The notes beneath the pieces were generated by a model, which was not told the DNA's origin, did no database searches, and worked only from the letters and a program-made list of their open reading frames with translations. A stretch of DNA of 64,000 nucleotides from positions 2,604,001 through 2,668,000 of the forward strand of contig NZ_CP009435.1 of NCBI RefSeq assembly GCF_000960995.1, in the 5' to 3' direction. The translations under genes were made by a program, and so were the position numbers. This DNA comes from Burkholderia glumae LMG 2196 = ATCC 33617 (GTDB lineage Bacteria > Pseudomonadota > Gammaproteobacteria > Burkholderiales > Burkholderiaceae). Of this stretch, positions 54,685 through 63,681 are shown piece after piece (the first letter of the stretch is position 1; each line of letters starts with the position of its first letter).

Positions 54685-54690
54685 TAGAAT
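54685..54690 (+). promoter_or_regulatory. Candidate -10 element of kup
   Basis: TAGAAT 43 nt before the kup ATG, in the gap after the purA-PRTase unit. No clear -35. The leader ends in gaacggaacgttacgcttccc without a strong ribosome site. Confidence 0.45.
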
Positions 54691-54733
54691 AGCGCTCGTT
54701 TTTCCGACCCCAGAACGGAACGTTACGCTTCCC

Positions 54734-56626
54734 ATGACCGACACGAACCACTCGAACACGCGCCATACCTCCCTGCAGGCTCTCGCCGTCGCGGCGATCG
54801 GCGTGGTGTTCGGCGACATCGGCACCAGCCCGCTGTATTCGCTAAAAGAGGCGTTCAGTCCCGCCCACGGCATTCCGCTCACCCAAGGCTCGATCCTCGG
54901 CGTGATCTCGCTGCTTTTCTGGGCGATCATGCTGGTGGTCGGCGTCAAGTATCTGATGTTCGTGATGCGCGCCGACAACAACGGCGAGGGCGGCGTGCTC
55001 GCGCTGATGGCGCTGTCGCTGCGCTCGGTGGAGTCGCGCCGGCATCTGACGCGCATCCTGATGGCGCTCGGCATTTTCGGCGCCTGCATGTTCTATGGCG
55101 ACGCCGTGATCACGCCGGCCATCTCGGTCATGTCGGCCGTCGAGGGCCTCGAGATCGCCACGCCCCAGCTCACGCACCTGGTGCTGCCGATCACGGTGTT
55201 GATCCTGGTCGCGCTGTTCTGGATCCAGCGCCACGGCACCTCGATGGTGGGCAAGCTGTTCGGCCCGATCATGGTGATCTGGTTCCTGACGCTGGCCGCG
55301 CTCGGCATCTACCACATCGCGCGCATGCCGCTCGTGATCGCCGCGATCAATCCGTACTACGCCTTCTCGTTCATGGCCGCCCACGTGCTGCAGGCCTACG
55401 TGGTGCTCGGCTCGGTGGTGCTCGTGCTGACCGGCGCGGAAGCGCTGTATGCCGACATGGGCCACTTCGGCGCCCGCCCGATCCGGCTCGCCGGTTATGT
55501 GCTGGTGATCCCGTCGCTGGTGCTGAACTACTTCGGCCAGGGCGCGCTGCTGATGCAGAACCCGAAGGCGATCGAAAACCCGTTCTTCCTGCTCGCACCC
55601 GAGTGGGCGCTGCTGCCGCTCGTGATCCTGTCGACGGTGGCCACCGTGATCGCCTCGCAGGCGGTGATCTCGGGCGCGTATTCGCTGACGAGCCAGGCGA
55701 TCCAGCTCGGCTACGTGCCGCGCATGAAGGTGCTGCACACCTCCGATCTCGCGATCGGACAGATCTACGTGCCGGTGGTCAACTGGCTGCTGCTGTTCGT
55801 GATCCTCTGCATCGTGATCGGCTTCCGGTCCTCCGACAATCTCGCGGCCGCCTACGGCATCGCCGTGACGGCGACGATGGTGATCACCACGGTGCTGGCC
55901 TGCGTCGTGATGGTCAACGTCTGGAAGTGGAACCGGCTGCTGGTCGGGCTCATCATCGGCGTGTTCCTGGTCATCGACCTCGGCTTCTTCGGCGCGAACC
56001 TGCTGAAGGTCGCGCAGGGCGGCTGGCTGCCGCTCGGCATCGGCGCGCTGCTGTTCTTCCTGCTGACCACCTGGTTCAAGGGCCGCCACATCGTGAAGGA
56101 GCGCACCGCGGCCGACGGCATTCCGCTGATGCCGTTCCTGCAGGGGCTGCTCGCGCATCCGCCGCATCGCGTCTCGGGCACCGCCATCTATCTGACCGGC
56201 AACGACCGGCTGGTGCCGGTCGGCCTGCTGCACAACCTCAAGCACAACAAGGTGCTGCACGAGCGCACGCTGTTCCTGACCTTCGTCACGCGCGACATCC
56301 CCTACGTGCGCGACGACGAGCGTGTGAGCGTGCGCGAGGCGGGCGGCGGCCTCTACATCGTGCGCGCCGAGTACGGTTTCAACGAGACGCCCGACGTGAA
56401 GGCCGTGCTCGAGTACATCGGCCGCAAGCACGACATGTCGTTCGAGCTGATGGACACGTCGTTCTTCCTCGCGCGCGAGACGGTGGTGCCGACCCATCTG
56501 CCCGGCATGTCGATCTGGCGCGAGCGCGTGTTCGCGTGGATGCATCAGAACGCCGCGAAGCCGACCGACTTCTTCGCGATTCCGGCCAACCGCGTGGTCG
56601 AGCTGGGCACCAAGATCGAGATCTGA
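54734..56626 (+). CDS. kup: Low-affinity potassium uptake protein Kup
   Basis: Proton-coupled K+ importer of 630 residues with about 12 membrane helices in the first 430 residues and a cytoplasmic C-terminal domain. The start ATG at 54734 gives MTDTNHSNTRHTSLQALAVA. Family signatures are VFGDIGTSPLYSLKEAF in the first helix, ADNNGEGGVLALMALSLRS, YGDAVITPAISVMSAVEGLE and GQIYVPVVNWLLLFVILCIV. The end VVELGTKIEI matches Kup from other Burkholderia-type bacteria. It is followed by an intrinsic terminator and transcribed alone or with the purA unit. The frame upstream of 54734 is not conserved. Confidence 0.96.
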   Translation: MTDTNHSNTRHTSLQALAVAAIGVVFGDIGTSPLYSLKEAFSPAHGIPLTQGSILGVISLLFWAIMLVVGVKYLMFVMRADNNGEGGVLALMALSLRSVESRRHLTRILMALGIFGACMFYGDAVITPAISVMSAVEGLEIATPQLTHLVLPITVLILVALFWIQRHGTSMVGKLFGPIMVIWFLTLAALGIYHIARMPLVIAAINPYYAFSFMAAHVLQAYVVLGSVVLVLTGAEALYADMGHFGARPIRLAGYVLVIPSLVLNYFGQGALLMQNPKAIENPFFLLAPEWALLPLVILSTVATVIASQAVISGAYSLTSQAIQLGYVPRMKVLHTSDLAIGQIYVPVVNWLLLFVILCIVIGFRSSDNLAAAYGIAVTATMVITTVLACVVMVNVWKWNRLLVGLIIGVFLVIDLGFFGANLLKVAQGGWLPLGIGALLFFLLTTWFKGRHIVKERTAADGIPLMPFLQGLLAHPPHRVSGTAIYLTGNDRLVPVGLLHNLKHNKVLHERTLFLTFVTRDIPYVRDDERVSVREAGGGLYIVRAEYGFNETPDVKAVLEYIGRKHDMSFELMDTSFFLARETVVPTHLPGMSIWRERVFAWMHQNAAKPTDFFAIPANRVVELGTKIEI

Positions 56627-56673
56627 GGCCGGTGCCGGCATGCGCCGCGGGTGAGGCCCGGCGGCGGACAGAA

Positions 56674-56696
56674 GCCGCGCGTCGCGCGGCTTTTTT
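56674..56696 (+). terminator. Rho-independent terminator of kup
   Basis: GCCGCGCG - T - CGCGCGGC followed by six T, 47 nt after the kup stop. Confidence 0.88.
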
Positions 56697-56795
56697 CATG
56701 GACGCGCGCCCCAGTCAGTGCGGGCGATCCGCCAGAGACAGGCCCGCCTCGAGCGAGGCCGGGCCCGCTATCCGTACCGTTGCGGCCTGCCGCCG

Positions 56796-59126
56796 TCAGC
56801 GCTTGAGCTTGGCGAACGCAGCGGCCATCGCGCCGGCCGGTTCCGGCTCACGCGAACGCTGCGGCCGGCCGGCGCCGCCGCGCGGCGCGCCGCGATCGGC
56901 GCCCGAACCCGGGGCGCGGCCCGGGCCGGCGGCGCCCGCCTCGTCGGCGAGGCGCATCGTCAACGCGATCCGCTGGCGCTTGACGTCGACCTCGAGCACC
57001 TTGACCTTGACCACCTGGCCGGCCTTCACCACCTCGTGCGGGTCCTTGATGAATTTGGTCGACATCGCCGAGACGTGGACTAGGCCGTCCTGGTGGACGC
57101 CGATGTCGACGAAGGCGCCGAACGCGGCCACGTTGGTCACGACGCCTTCCAGCACCATTCCCGGCAGCAGGTCGGAGACCTTCTCGACGCCCTCGCGGAA
57201 CGTCGCGGTCTTGAATTCGGGGCGCGGATCGCGGCCCGGCTTCTCGAGTTCGGCGAGGATGTCGCGCACGGTGGGCAGGCCGAAGCGGTCATCGACGAAT
57301 TCGGCCGGCGAGAGGCCGGCCAGCGCGTCGCGGTTGCCGAGCACGTCGTCGATGCGCTTGCTGAGCTTCGCGAGCATCCGCTCGACGACGGGATAGGCTT
57401 CCGGGTGCACCGAGGAGCGGTCGAGCGGATTCTCGCCGCCGTTGATGCGCAGGAAGCCGGCCGCCTGCTCAAAGGTCTTGTCGCCGAGGCGCGGCACGCG
57501 GCGCAGGTGCTCGCGCGACGGGAACGGGCCGTTCGCGTCGCGGTAGTCGACGATGTTGCGCGCGAGCGTGGCGTTCAGGCCCGACACGCGCGCGAGCAGC
57601 GGCGCCGAGGCCGTGTTCGCGTCCACTCCGACCGCGTTCACGCAGTCCTCGACCACCGCGTCGAGTGAACGCGCCAGCTCGCGCTGGTTCACGTCGTGCT
57701 GGTACTGGCCGACGCCGATCGCCTTCGGCTCGATCTTGACCAGCTCGGCGAGCGGGTCCTGCAGGCGCCGTGCGATCGACACCGCGCCGCGCAGCGACAC
57801 GTCGAGCTCGGGGAACTCCTTGGCGGCCAGCTCCGAGGCCGAATAGACCGAGGCGCCGGCTTCCGACACGACGATCTTCTGCAGCTTCAGTTCGGGGTGC
57901 TTCGCGATCAGTTCGCTCGCGAGCCGGTCGGTCTCGCGCGAGGCCGTGCCGTTGCCGATGCTGATCAGCTCCGCCTGCGTTTGCGCGGCGATGCGCGCGA
58001 GCTTGGCGAGCGAGCCGTCCCAGTCGCGGCGCGGCTCGTGCGGGTAGATCGTATCGGTGACGAGCACCTTGCCGGTGCGATCGACCACCGCCACCTTCAC
58101 GCCGGTGCGCAGGCCGGGGTCGAGACCGATCACGGCTTTCGGGCCGGCCGGCGCGGCCAGCAGCAGATCCTTCAGATTGCGCGCGAACACGCGAATCGCC
58201 TCGCTCTCGGCGTCCTCGCGCAACTGCGTGAGCAATTCGGTTTCCAGGTGCGGCTGCACCTTCACGCGCCAGCACCAGCGGCAGACGTCGGACAGCCATT
58301 TGTCGGCCGGCCGGCCCTGGTTCGCGATGCCGAAATGGCGCGCGATCATCGCCTCGCCCGGATGCGGGACCTGCGCGTCGAGCTCCTCGCCGAGGCCGAG
58401 CTTGACGGTCAGCACGCCGGCGTTGCGGCCGCGGAACAGCGCGAGCGCGCGGTGCGAGGGCACCGTCTTCAGCGTTTCCGAGTAGTCGTAATAGTCGCGG
58501 AACTTCTCGCCTTCCTCGCCTTCCTTGCCCTCGATCACGGCCGACGACACGACGCCCTGACCGTGCAGGTAATCGCGCAGCCTGCCGAGCAGCTCGGCCG
58601 TCTCGCCGAACTGCTCGGAGAGGATGTCGCGCGCGCCGTCCAGCGCCGCCTTCAGGTCGGCCACGCCCCGCTCGGCATTCACGTAGGCGGCGGCCTCGGT
58701 CTGCGGGTCGAGCAGCGGGTTGGCGAGCAGTGCCTGCGCGAGCGGCTCGAGGCCGGCCTCGCGGGCGATCTGGGCGCGCGTGCGGCGCTTCGGCTTGTAG
58801 GGCAGGTACAGGTCCTCGAGCACCTGCTTGCTGTCGGCGGTCTCGATGGCCGCGCGCAGTTCGTCGCTCAGCTTGCCCTGTTCCTCGATGCTCGCGAGGA
58901 TCGTCGCGCGGCGATCCTCGAGCTCACGCAGGTACAGCAGGCGCTCTTCGAGTTGGCGCAGTTGCGTGTCGTCCAGGTTGCCCGTCACCTCCTTGCGGTA
59001 GCGGGCGATGAACGGAACGGTGGCGCCTTCGTCGAGAAGTTGCACGGCTGCCGCGACCTGACGCGGCTGGACCGCGAGTTCGGTGGCGATGCGCTGAACG
59101 ATCTTGAGTGCTACGGTTTCCGTCAT
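56796..59126 (-). CDS. tex: Transcription accessory protein Tex
   Basis: RNA-binding protein of 776 residues that is related to Spt6 and affects transcription and RNA decay. It has the Tex_N helical region (about 10-200, LDEGATVPFIARYRKEVTGN), a YqgF/RNase H-like domain (about 330-460, VIGLDPGLRTGVKVAVVD), a helix-hairpin-helix module (about 500-570, VSGLNATLARNIVDYRDANG, RVPRLGDKTFEQAAGFLRI), and an S1 RNA-binding domain at about 654-722 (PGMVLEGVVTNVAAFGAFVD). The C-terminal 50 residues are Gly/Arg/Pro-rich, a likely nonspecific RNA-binding tail. It is convergent with kup and divergent from the exported protein at 59268. Confidence 0.97.
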   Translation of the reverse strand: MTETVALKIVQRIATELAVQPRQVAAAVQLLDEGATVPFIARYRKEVTGNLDDTQLRQLEERLLYLRELEDRRATILASIEEQGKLSDELRAAIETADSKQVLEDLYLPYKPKRRTRAQIAREAGLEPLAQALLANPLLDPQTEAAAYVNAERGVADLKAALDGARDILSEQFGETAELLGRLRDYLHGQGVVSSAVIEGKEGEEGEKFRDYYDYSETLKTVPSHRALALFRGRNAGVLTVKLGLGEELDAQVPHPGEAMIARHFGIANQGRPADKWLSDVCRWCWRVKVQPHLETELLTQLREDAESEAIRVFARNLKDLLLAAPAGPKAVIGLDPGLRTGVKVAVVDRTGKVLVTDTIYPHEPRRDWDGSLAKLARIAAQTQAELISIGNGTASRETDRLASELIAKHPELKLQKIVVSEAGASVYSASELAAKEFPELDVSLRGAVSIARRLQDPLAELVKIEPKAIGVGQYQHDVNQRELARSLDAVVEDCVNAVGVDANTASAPLLARVSGLNATLARNIVDYRDANGPFPSREHLRRVPRLGDKTFEQAAGFLRINGGENPLDRSSVHPEAYPVVERMLAKLSKRIDDVLGNRDALAGLSPAEFVDDRFGLPTVRDILAELEKPGRDPRPEFKTATFREGVEKVSDLLPGMVLEGVVTNVAAFGAFVDIGVHQDGLVHVSAMSTKFIKDPHEVVKAGQVVKVKVLEVDVKRQRIALTMRLADEAGAAGPGRAPGSGADRGAPRGGAGRPQRSREPEPAGAMAAAFAKLKR

Positions 59127-59254
59127 GGGGTGTGAGTGCGTCTACGGCCGGCTGGAACGCCCGTGGCCGGCGAACCGGGCCGGGCGGGTGAATGGAGCGG
59201 GGCATTTTGCCATAAATGCGGGGCGCCTCCGCCGCGACGGCCGTCACGCGGTGT

Positions 59255-59260
59255 TAGAAT
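59255..59260 (+). promoter_or_regulatory. -10 element of the exported coiled-coil gene, possibly leaderless
   Basis: TAGAAT ends 7 nt before the ATG at 59268, again at the distance expected when transcription starts at the start codon. No ribosome site exists before this ATG or the alternative at 59286. Confidence 0.5.
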
Positions 59261-59267
59261 TTGCCCC

Positions 59268-60005
59268 ATGTCCCGCTGCTTTCCTATGACGTTGCCCATC
59301 TCCCGTTCAACTGCTGCCGCGCTGGCTCTCGTGCTCGGCGCCGTGTCGTCCGTGGCCGCCGCGCAGACGCCTGCGCCCGCATCGGCGACGGCGGCCGCCG
59401 CCGATGCGGCGCAGGATCACGATTTCGATGTCCGCCAAAAAGTGCTCAATCAACGCACGGCGGAAAACAATTATCGTTATGCCGTGGCCGAACACGATTG
59501 CTACAGCCGGTTCTTCGTCAACGCCTGTCTGACCAAGGCACGCGAGGCGATGCGCGTGGAGCGTTCGAGCATCAGCCAGCAGCAGCTCGCGCTCGACGAC
59601 GAGCAGCGCGCGGTGCGCGCCAAGCGCCGCGACGAGCAACTCGCGCTGAAGGCGGCGCAGCAGCAGGCCGAGGCGCCGCAGCGCGCGGCCACCGACGCCG
59701 CGAACGCGGCGGCATACGAGGACAAGCAGCGCCAGAACGCGCTGAAGCAGGCGCAGCGCGGAGCCGAGGGGCCGCAGCGCGCGGCGAATCAGCAGGCCTA
59801 CGATCAGAAGCAGGCCGATTTCCAGCGCAAGCTTGCCCAGGCGCGTGCGCAGGCGGCCGAGAAGGCGCAGGAGCGTGTGCAGAACGTTGCGCGCTACGAG
59901 GACAAGCAGCGCGAGGCCGCGCAGCATCAGGCCGAGGTGGCCGAGCGCCAGCGCCAGGCGGCCGAGAAGGCCCGGCGAAAGCAGCAACAGCAACAACAGC
60001 AGTAG
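59268..60005 (+). CDS. Exported Gln/Ala/Arg-rich coiled-coil protein, function unknown
   Basis: A protein of 245 residues (ATG at 59268; ATG 59286 is an alternative). MTLPISRSTAAALALVLGAV, with SSVAAAQ next, is a signal peptide cut near AAA-Q. Two cysteines in EHDCYSRFFVNACLTKAREA could form a disulfide in the periplasm. Beyond about residue 95 it is one long charged helix with imperfect repeats: AEAPQRAA and AEGPQRAA, then AYEDKQRQNA, AYDQKQADF and RYEDKQREAA. It ends in a run of Gln. I know of conserved exported proteins of this kind in Burkholderia, but no function. The pattern suggests an elongated periplasmic coiled coil. Confidence 0.75.
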   Translation: MSRCFPMTLPISRSTAAALALVLGAVSSVAAAQTPAPASATAAAADAAQDHDFDVRQKVLNQRTAENNYRYAVAEHDCYSRFFVNACLTKAREAMRVERSSISQQQLALDDEQRAVRAKRRDEQLALKAAQQQAEAPQRAATDAANAAAYEDKQRQNALKQAQRGAEGPQRAANQQAYDQKQADFQRKLAQARAQAAEKAQERVQNVARYEDKQREAAQHQAEVAERQRQAAEKARRKQQQQQQQ

Positions 60006-60131
60006 GGTGTGCCGCGTACGTCGTCACGCCAGACGCGAGGGGGGGATTTCGTTCCAACAGCAATCCCGGCAAATCGTGAACGGTAATTGCAGGCCGTTTG
60101 CGTCGCGCCGGTTCTTTTGAAGGAGGCGAGC

Positions 60132-60347
60132 ATGCAAACCCGTCAAGCGGATCTGAGGCAGGACCTGCGCAACCGGCTGGTGTCCTTGCAGGAGCAGCAC
60201 AGTCAGCTGGCCCGCGAGATCGAGCAGAAGGAAGGCCGATCCGACATCGACGACCTGGCACTTCATCGGCTGAAGAAGGAAAAGCTGCTGGCCAAGGACA
60301 AAATCATCATGCTGCAGTCGCAGCTCGAACCGGATCAGCACGCCTGA
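60132..60347 (+). CDS. YdcH/SlyX-like small coiled-coil protein (DUF465)
   Basis: A 71-residue protein starting at the ATG at 60132 behind an AAGGAGG ribosome site. The sequence MQTRQADLRQDLRNRLVSLQ, then EEH-type helix EQHSQLAREIEQKEGRSDID and DLALHRLKKEKLLAKDKIIM, is a helical hairpin of the DUF465 (YdcH) family: a central turn (GRSDIDDL) between two helices, ending in a Lys-rich part. No function is known. It lies between the exported coiled-coil gene and the helicase, 58 nt before the latter. Confidence 0.85.
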   Translation: MQTRQADLRQDLRNRLVSLQEQHSQLAREIEQKEGRSDIDDLALHRLKKEKLLAKDKIIMLQSQLEPDQHA

Positions 60348-60405
60348 TCGCGGGCCTGGCAGGCGCCGGGGCCGGGTCGGGCACCGGACATAGGAACCGC
60401 TTGCC

Positions 60406-62667
60406 TTGAATTCTTCGTTAGAAGCCACCGCCGACGCGCGGCGCGACGAACCGTCCGCCGCGGCGTCGCGCACGTCCGCGCCGAACGGCCTGGCGATGCC
60501 GAGCCGCAAGCGCGTGGCCGAACTCGACGCGATCTTCGGTGAAGGTGGCCTGTTCTCGCGCGCGCTCGACGGCTACCGTCCGCGCGCCTCCCAGATCGAC
60601 ATGGCGCGTGCCGTCGCGGCCGCGATGGAGGCGTCCGCGCGCAAGCTGCCCGAGCCGGAGATGTTCGACAGCCGCAAGCGCCCGGCACGCAAGCTGCAGG
60701 GCGACGCCGCGGCCGGCGAGGACGCGCGCGGCCCGGCCGCTGGCGCCGAGGCCGACGACGGCGCCGACAACACGCTGATCGTCGAGGCCGGCACCGGCAC
60801 CGGCAAGACCTACGCCTATCTGGTGCCGGCCATGCTGTGGGGCGGCAAGGTGATCGTCTCGACCGGCACCAAGCACCTGCAGGACCAGCTGTTCCAGCGC
60901 GACGTGCCGACCGTGCGCGATGCGCTGGCCGTGCCCGTCACGGTCGCGATGCTGAAGGGGCGCGCCAACTACCTCTGCCACTACTACCTGCAGCGCACGG
61001 CCGACAACGGCCGCCTGCCGACGCGGCAGGACACGGCCTACCTGCAGGAAATCGTCCGCTTCGCGAAGATCACGCGCAGCGGCGACAAGGCCGAATTGGC
61101 GAGCGTGCCGGAAACCTCGCCGGTCTGGTCGATGGTCACCTCGACGCGCGACAACTGTCTGGGCCAGGAGTGCCCGCACTACAAGGAATGCTTCGTGATG
61201 CAGGCGCGCCGCGAGGCGCAGCAGGCCGACGTGGTGGTGGTCAACCACCATCTGTTCTTCGCCGACATCATGTTGCGCGACACCGGCATGGCCGAACTGC
61301 TGCCGAGCGCGAACACCATCATCTTCGACGAGGCGCACCAGCTGCCGGAGACGGCCACGCTGTTCTTCGGCGAGACGCTCTCGACCACGCAGATTCTCGA
61401 GCTCGCGCGCGACGCCGTCGTGGAAGGGCTCGCGCATGCGCGCGATGCAGTGGAATGGGTCAAGCTCGGCGGCGCGCTCGAACGTGCCGCGCGCGACGTG
61501 CGGCTCGCGTTCGCGGACAGCGGCATCGTGCGAATGTCGCTCGCGCAGCTCGGCGACGATCATCCGCTGTTCGGTGCGCTCGACGACGTCGACGCGGCGC
61601 TCGACGCGCTCGCCACGGCGCTGGCCGGCCAGTCGGAGCGGGCCGAGTCGATCGGCGCGTGCCTGCGTCGCGCGCGCGAACTGCAGGGCATCCTGGCCGG
61701 CTGGGTCGCACCGGAGGCGGCTGCGGCGCAGGCGGCCAGGGAGGCGACAGCGGCGCCCGAGGGCGAGGCCGCCGCGAAACCGCAGGACGATCCGGGCGAG
61801 AAGGTGCGCTGGGTCGAGGTGTTCTCGCAGACCGTGCAGTTGCACGAGACGCCGCTGTCGGTCGCGCCGATCTTCGCGAAGCAGCGCGCCGGCGTGCCGC
61901 GTGCTTGGATCTTCACGTCGGCGACGCTGTCGGTGCGCGGCGACTTCAGCCATTACGCGGCGCAGATGGGCCTCAGCTCGCGCCGCTCGATGACGCTGCC
62001 GAGCCCCTTCGACTATCCCGAGCAGGGCTTGCTCTACGTGCCGCGCGGCCTGCCGCAACCGTCGTCGCCAGCCTTCACCGACGCGGTGTTCGAGGCGGCG
62101 CTGCCGGCCATCGAGGCCTCGGGCGGCGGCGTGTTCATGCTCTGCACCACGTTGCGCGCGGTCGATCGGATCGCCGCGAAGCTGCGCGAGACGATCGAGG
62201 CGCGCGGCTGGAACCTGCCGCTGCTGGTGCAGGGCGACGCGAGCCGCACCGAGCTGCTCGACCGCTTCCGCGCCTACGGCAACGCGATCCTGGTCGGCAG
62301 CCAGAGCTTCTGGGAAGGCGTCGACGTGCGCGGCGATGCGCTGTCGCTGGTCGTGATCGACAAGCTGCCGTTCGCGCCGCCCGACGATCCGGTGCTGGCG
62401 GCTCGGCTCGACGCGCTGACCAGGAAGGGCTTGAGTCCGTTCGCGGTCCACCAGCTGCCGCAGGCCGTGATTACGCTGAAGCAGGGCGCGGGCCGGCTGA
62501 TCCGCGCCGAAACCGATCGCGGCGTGCTGATGATCTGCGACACGCGGCTCGTCGACAAGCCATACGGGCGCCGCATCTGGCAGAGCCTGCCGCCGTTCAA
62601 GCGCACGCGCGAGATCGAGGTGGTGCGCGAGTTCTTCGAGGAGGGTGGGCGCGGAATCCGTGCCTGA
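60406..62667 (+). CDS. DinG/YoaA-type iron-sulfur DNA helicase
   Basis: Superfamily 2 helicase of the XPD/DinG group, 753 residues. A TTG start at 60406 is favoured by AGGAA 9 nt upstream (60392-60396). Motifs in order: Walker A EAGTGTGKTY from residue 127, motif Ia STGTKHLQDQLF, four cysteines for a [4Fe-4S] cluster (RANYLCHYYL, then DNCLGQECPHYKECFVMQAR), NHHLFFADI, DEAH at 308-311 (IIFDEAHQLPE), and the C-terminal GSQSFWEGVDVRGDALSLVV and QGAGRLIRAETDRG. The cluster and the lack of an exonuclease domain place it with YoaA or proteobacterial DinG. It probably unwinds forked or R-loop DNA in repair. A Gly/Ala insert lies at about 100-120. Confidence 0.93.
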   Translation: MNSSLEATADARRDEPSAAASRTSAPNGLAMPSRKRVAELDAIFGEGGLFSRALDGYRPRASQIDMARAVAAAMEASARKLPEPEMFDSRKRPARKLQGDAAAGEDARGPAAGAEADDGADNTLIVEAGTGTGKTYAYLVPAMLWGGKVIVSTGTKHLQDQLFQRDVPTVRDALAVPVTVAMLKGRANYLCHYYLQRTADNGRLPTRQDTAYLQEIVRFAKITRSGDKAELASVPETSPVWSMVTSTRDNCLGQECPHYKECFVMQARREAQQADVVVVNHHLFFADIMLRDTGMAELLPSANTIIFDEAHQLPETATLFFGETLSTTQILELARDAVVEGLAHARDAVEWVKLGGALERAARDVRLAFADSGIVRMSLAQLGDDHPLFGALDDVDAALDALATALAGQSERAESIGACLRRARELQGILAGWVAPEAAAAQAAREATAAPEGEAAAKPQDDPGEKVRWVEVFSQTVQLHETPLSVAPIFAKQRAGVPRAWIFTSATLSVRGDFSHYAAQMGLSSRRSMTLPSPFDYPEQGLLYVPRGLPQPSSPAFTDAVFEAALPAIEASGGGVFMLCTTLRAVDRIAAKLRETIEARGWNLPLLVQGDASRTELLDRFRAYGNAILVGSQSFWEGVDVRGDALSLVVIDKLPFAPPDDPVLAARLDALTRKGLSPFAVHQLPQAVITLKQGAGRLIRAETDRGVLMICDTRLVDKPYGRRIWQSLPPFKRTREIEVVREFFEEGGRGIRA

Positions 62668-62708
62668 CGGCGCGAGCGGCTTGGCGTGACGCCCAGCAAA
62701 AGCCCAGT

Positions 62709-62735
62709 AAAAAAACCGGCCGAGGCCGGTTTTTT
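62709..62735. terminator. Bidirectional intrinsic terminator
   Basis: A-run, ACCGGCC - GA - GGCCGGT, T-run, in the 135-nt gap between the convergent helicase and bamD genes. T-runs exist for both strands. Confidence 0.92.
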
Positions 62736-62802
62736 GATGCGCCCGACGCGGCGGGCAGGGCGCGCGGCGGTGCCGCCTTCGCGCCGTGACGGCATCATGC
62801 CG

Positions 62803-63630
62803 TCAGAACTGCCACCAGGCCCGCTTCCGCGCGCCCGAGCGCGGGTGGCCCGTGATGTAGGGGCTGTCCGGGAAGGTCGCGGCCAGCACGCGCTTGGTGT
62901 CGTCGGCGAGCTGCGGCTGGTTCAGGCGCGTGTACGACAGCATCATGATGTGCAGCGCGTCCTCGATCGCCGGCGCGTTCTTGTACTGCGTGATCGCGAG
63001 CTGCGCGCGGTTGATGGCGGCCACGTAGGCGCCGCGGCGGTAGTAGTAGTCGGCCGCATGGACCTCGTGCGAGGCGAGCGCGTTGACGATGTAGCGCATC
63101 CGCGCGGCCGCGTCCGGCGCGTACTTGCTCTTCGGATAGCGGTCGACCACGATCTTGAACGCGTCATACGACTCGCGCAGCGCCTGCGGATCGCGCTCGC
63201 TCATGTCCTGGCCCGAGAAGCGCCCGAACAGGCCGAGATCGTCGTTGAAGTGGATCATCCCCTTCAGGTAGTACGCATAGGCGATATCGGGGTGATCCGG
63301 ATGCAGCTGGATGAAGCGGTCGACGGCCTGGTCGGCCGCCGTCAGTTCGTTGTCCTTCCAGTTGCAGTACGCGACGTTGATCTGCGCCTGCTGGGCGAAA
63401 TGGCCGAACGGGTCGCGACCTTGCAGCGCCTCGAAATACTTCGCGCACTTGCCCCAATCGCGGCCGGTCAGGGCATCCTGAGCCTCTGAGTATAATTTGT
63501 TGTTCGACCAGGTCGCCGTTTCGTCGGTTTTCTGCGGCAAGCCGTGGCAACCGGCGATCAGTGCGGCGGCTGCAGCCAGCGTAGCCCACGCGGCTAGCGG
63601 TTTTGCCACACGTTTGGTCGAATTCATCAT
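62803..63630 (-). CDS. bamD: Outer-membrane assembly lipoprotein BamD
   Basis: Essential lipoprotein of the BAM complex, 275 residues from the ATG at 63628-63630; an ATG at 63648 would add MRALFT. The lipobox ALIAGC puts the acylated cysteine at C28. The mature part is five TPR-type repeats: SNNKLYSEAQDALTGRDWGK, RDPFGHFAQQAQINVAYCNW, HPDHPDIAYAYYLKGMIHFN, DAFKIVVDRYPKSKYAPDAA, then the last one near YYYRRGAYVAAINRAQLAIT. It is divergent from rluD, with only 51 nt between starts, a well-kept arrangement. Together with bamB it supplies two BAM lipoproteins in this window. Confidence 0.95.
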   Translation of the reverse strand: MMNSTKRVAKPLAAWATLAAAAALIAGCHGLPQKTDETATWSNNKLYSEAQDALTGRDWGKCAKYFEALQGRDPFGHFAQQAQINVAYCNWKDNELTAADQAVDRFIQLHPDHPDIAYAYYLKGMIHFNDDLGLFGRFSGQDMSERDPQALRESYDAFKIVVDRYPKSKYAPDAAARMRYIVNALASHEVHAADYYYRRGAYVAAINRAQLAITQYKNAPAIEDALHIMMLSYTRLNQPQLADDTKRVLAATFPDSPYITGHPRSGARKRAWWQF

Positions 63631-63681
63631 GGTGAATAGGGCTCGCATGTCCTAGCTTTCAGTCTCGGTGACCCAGTCTAA

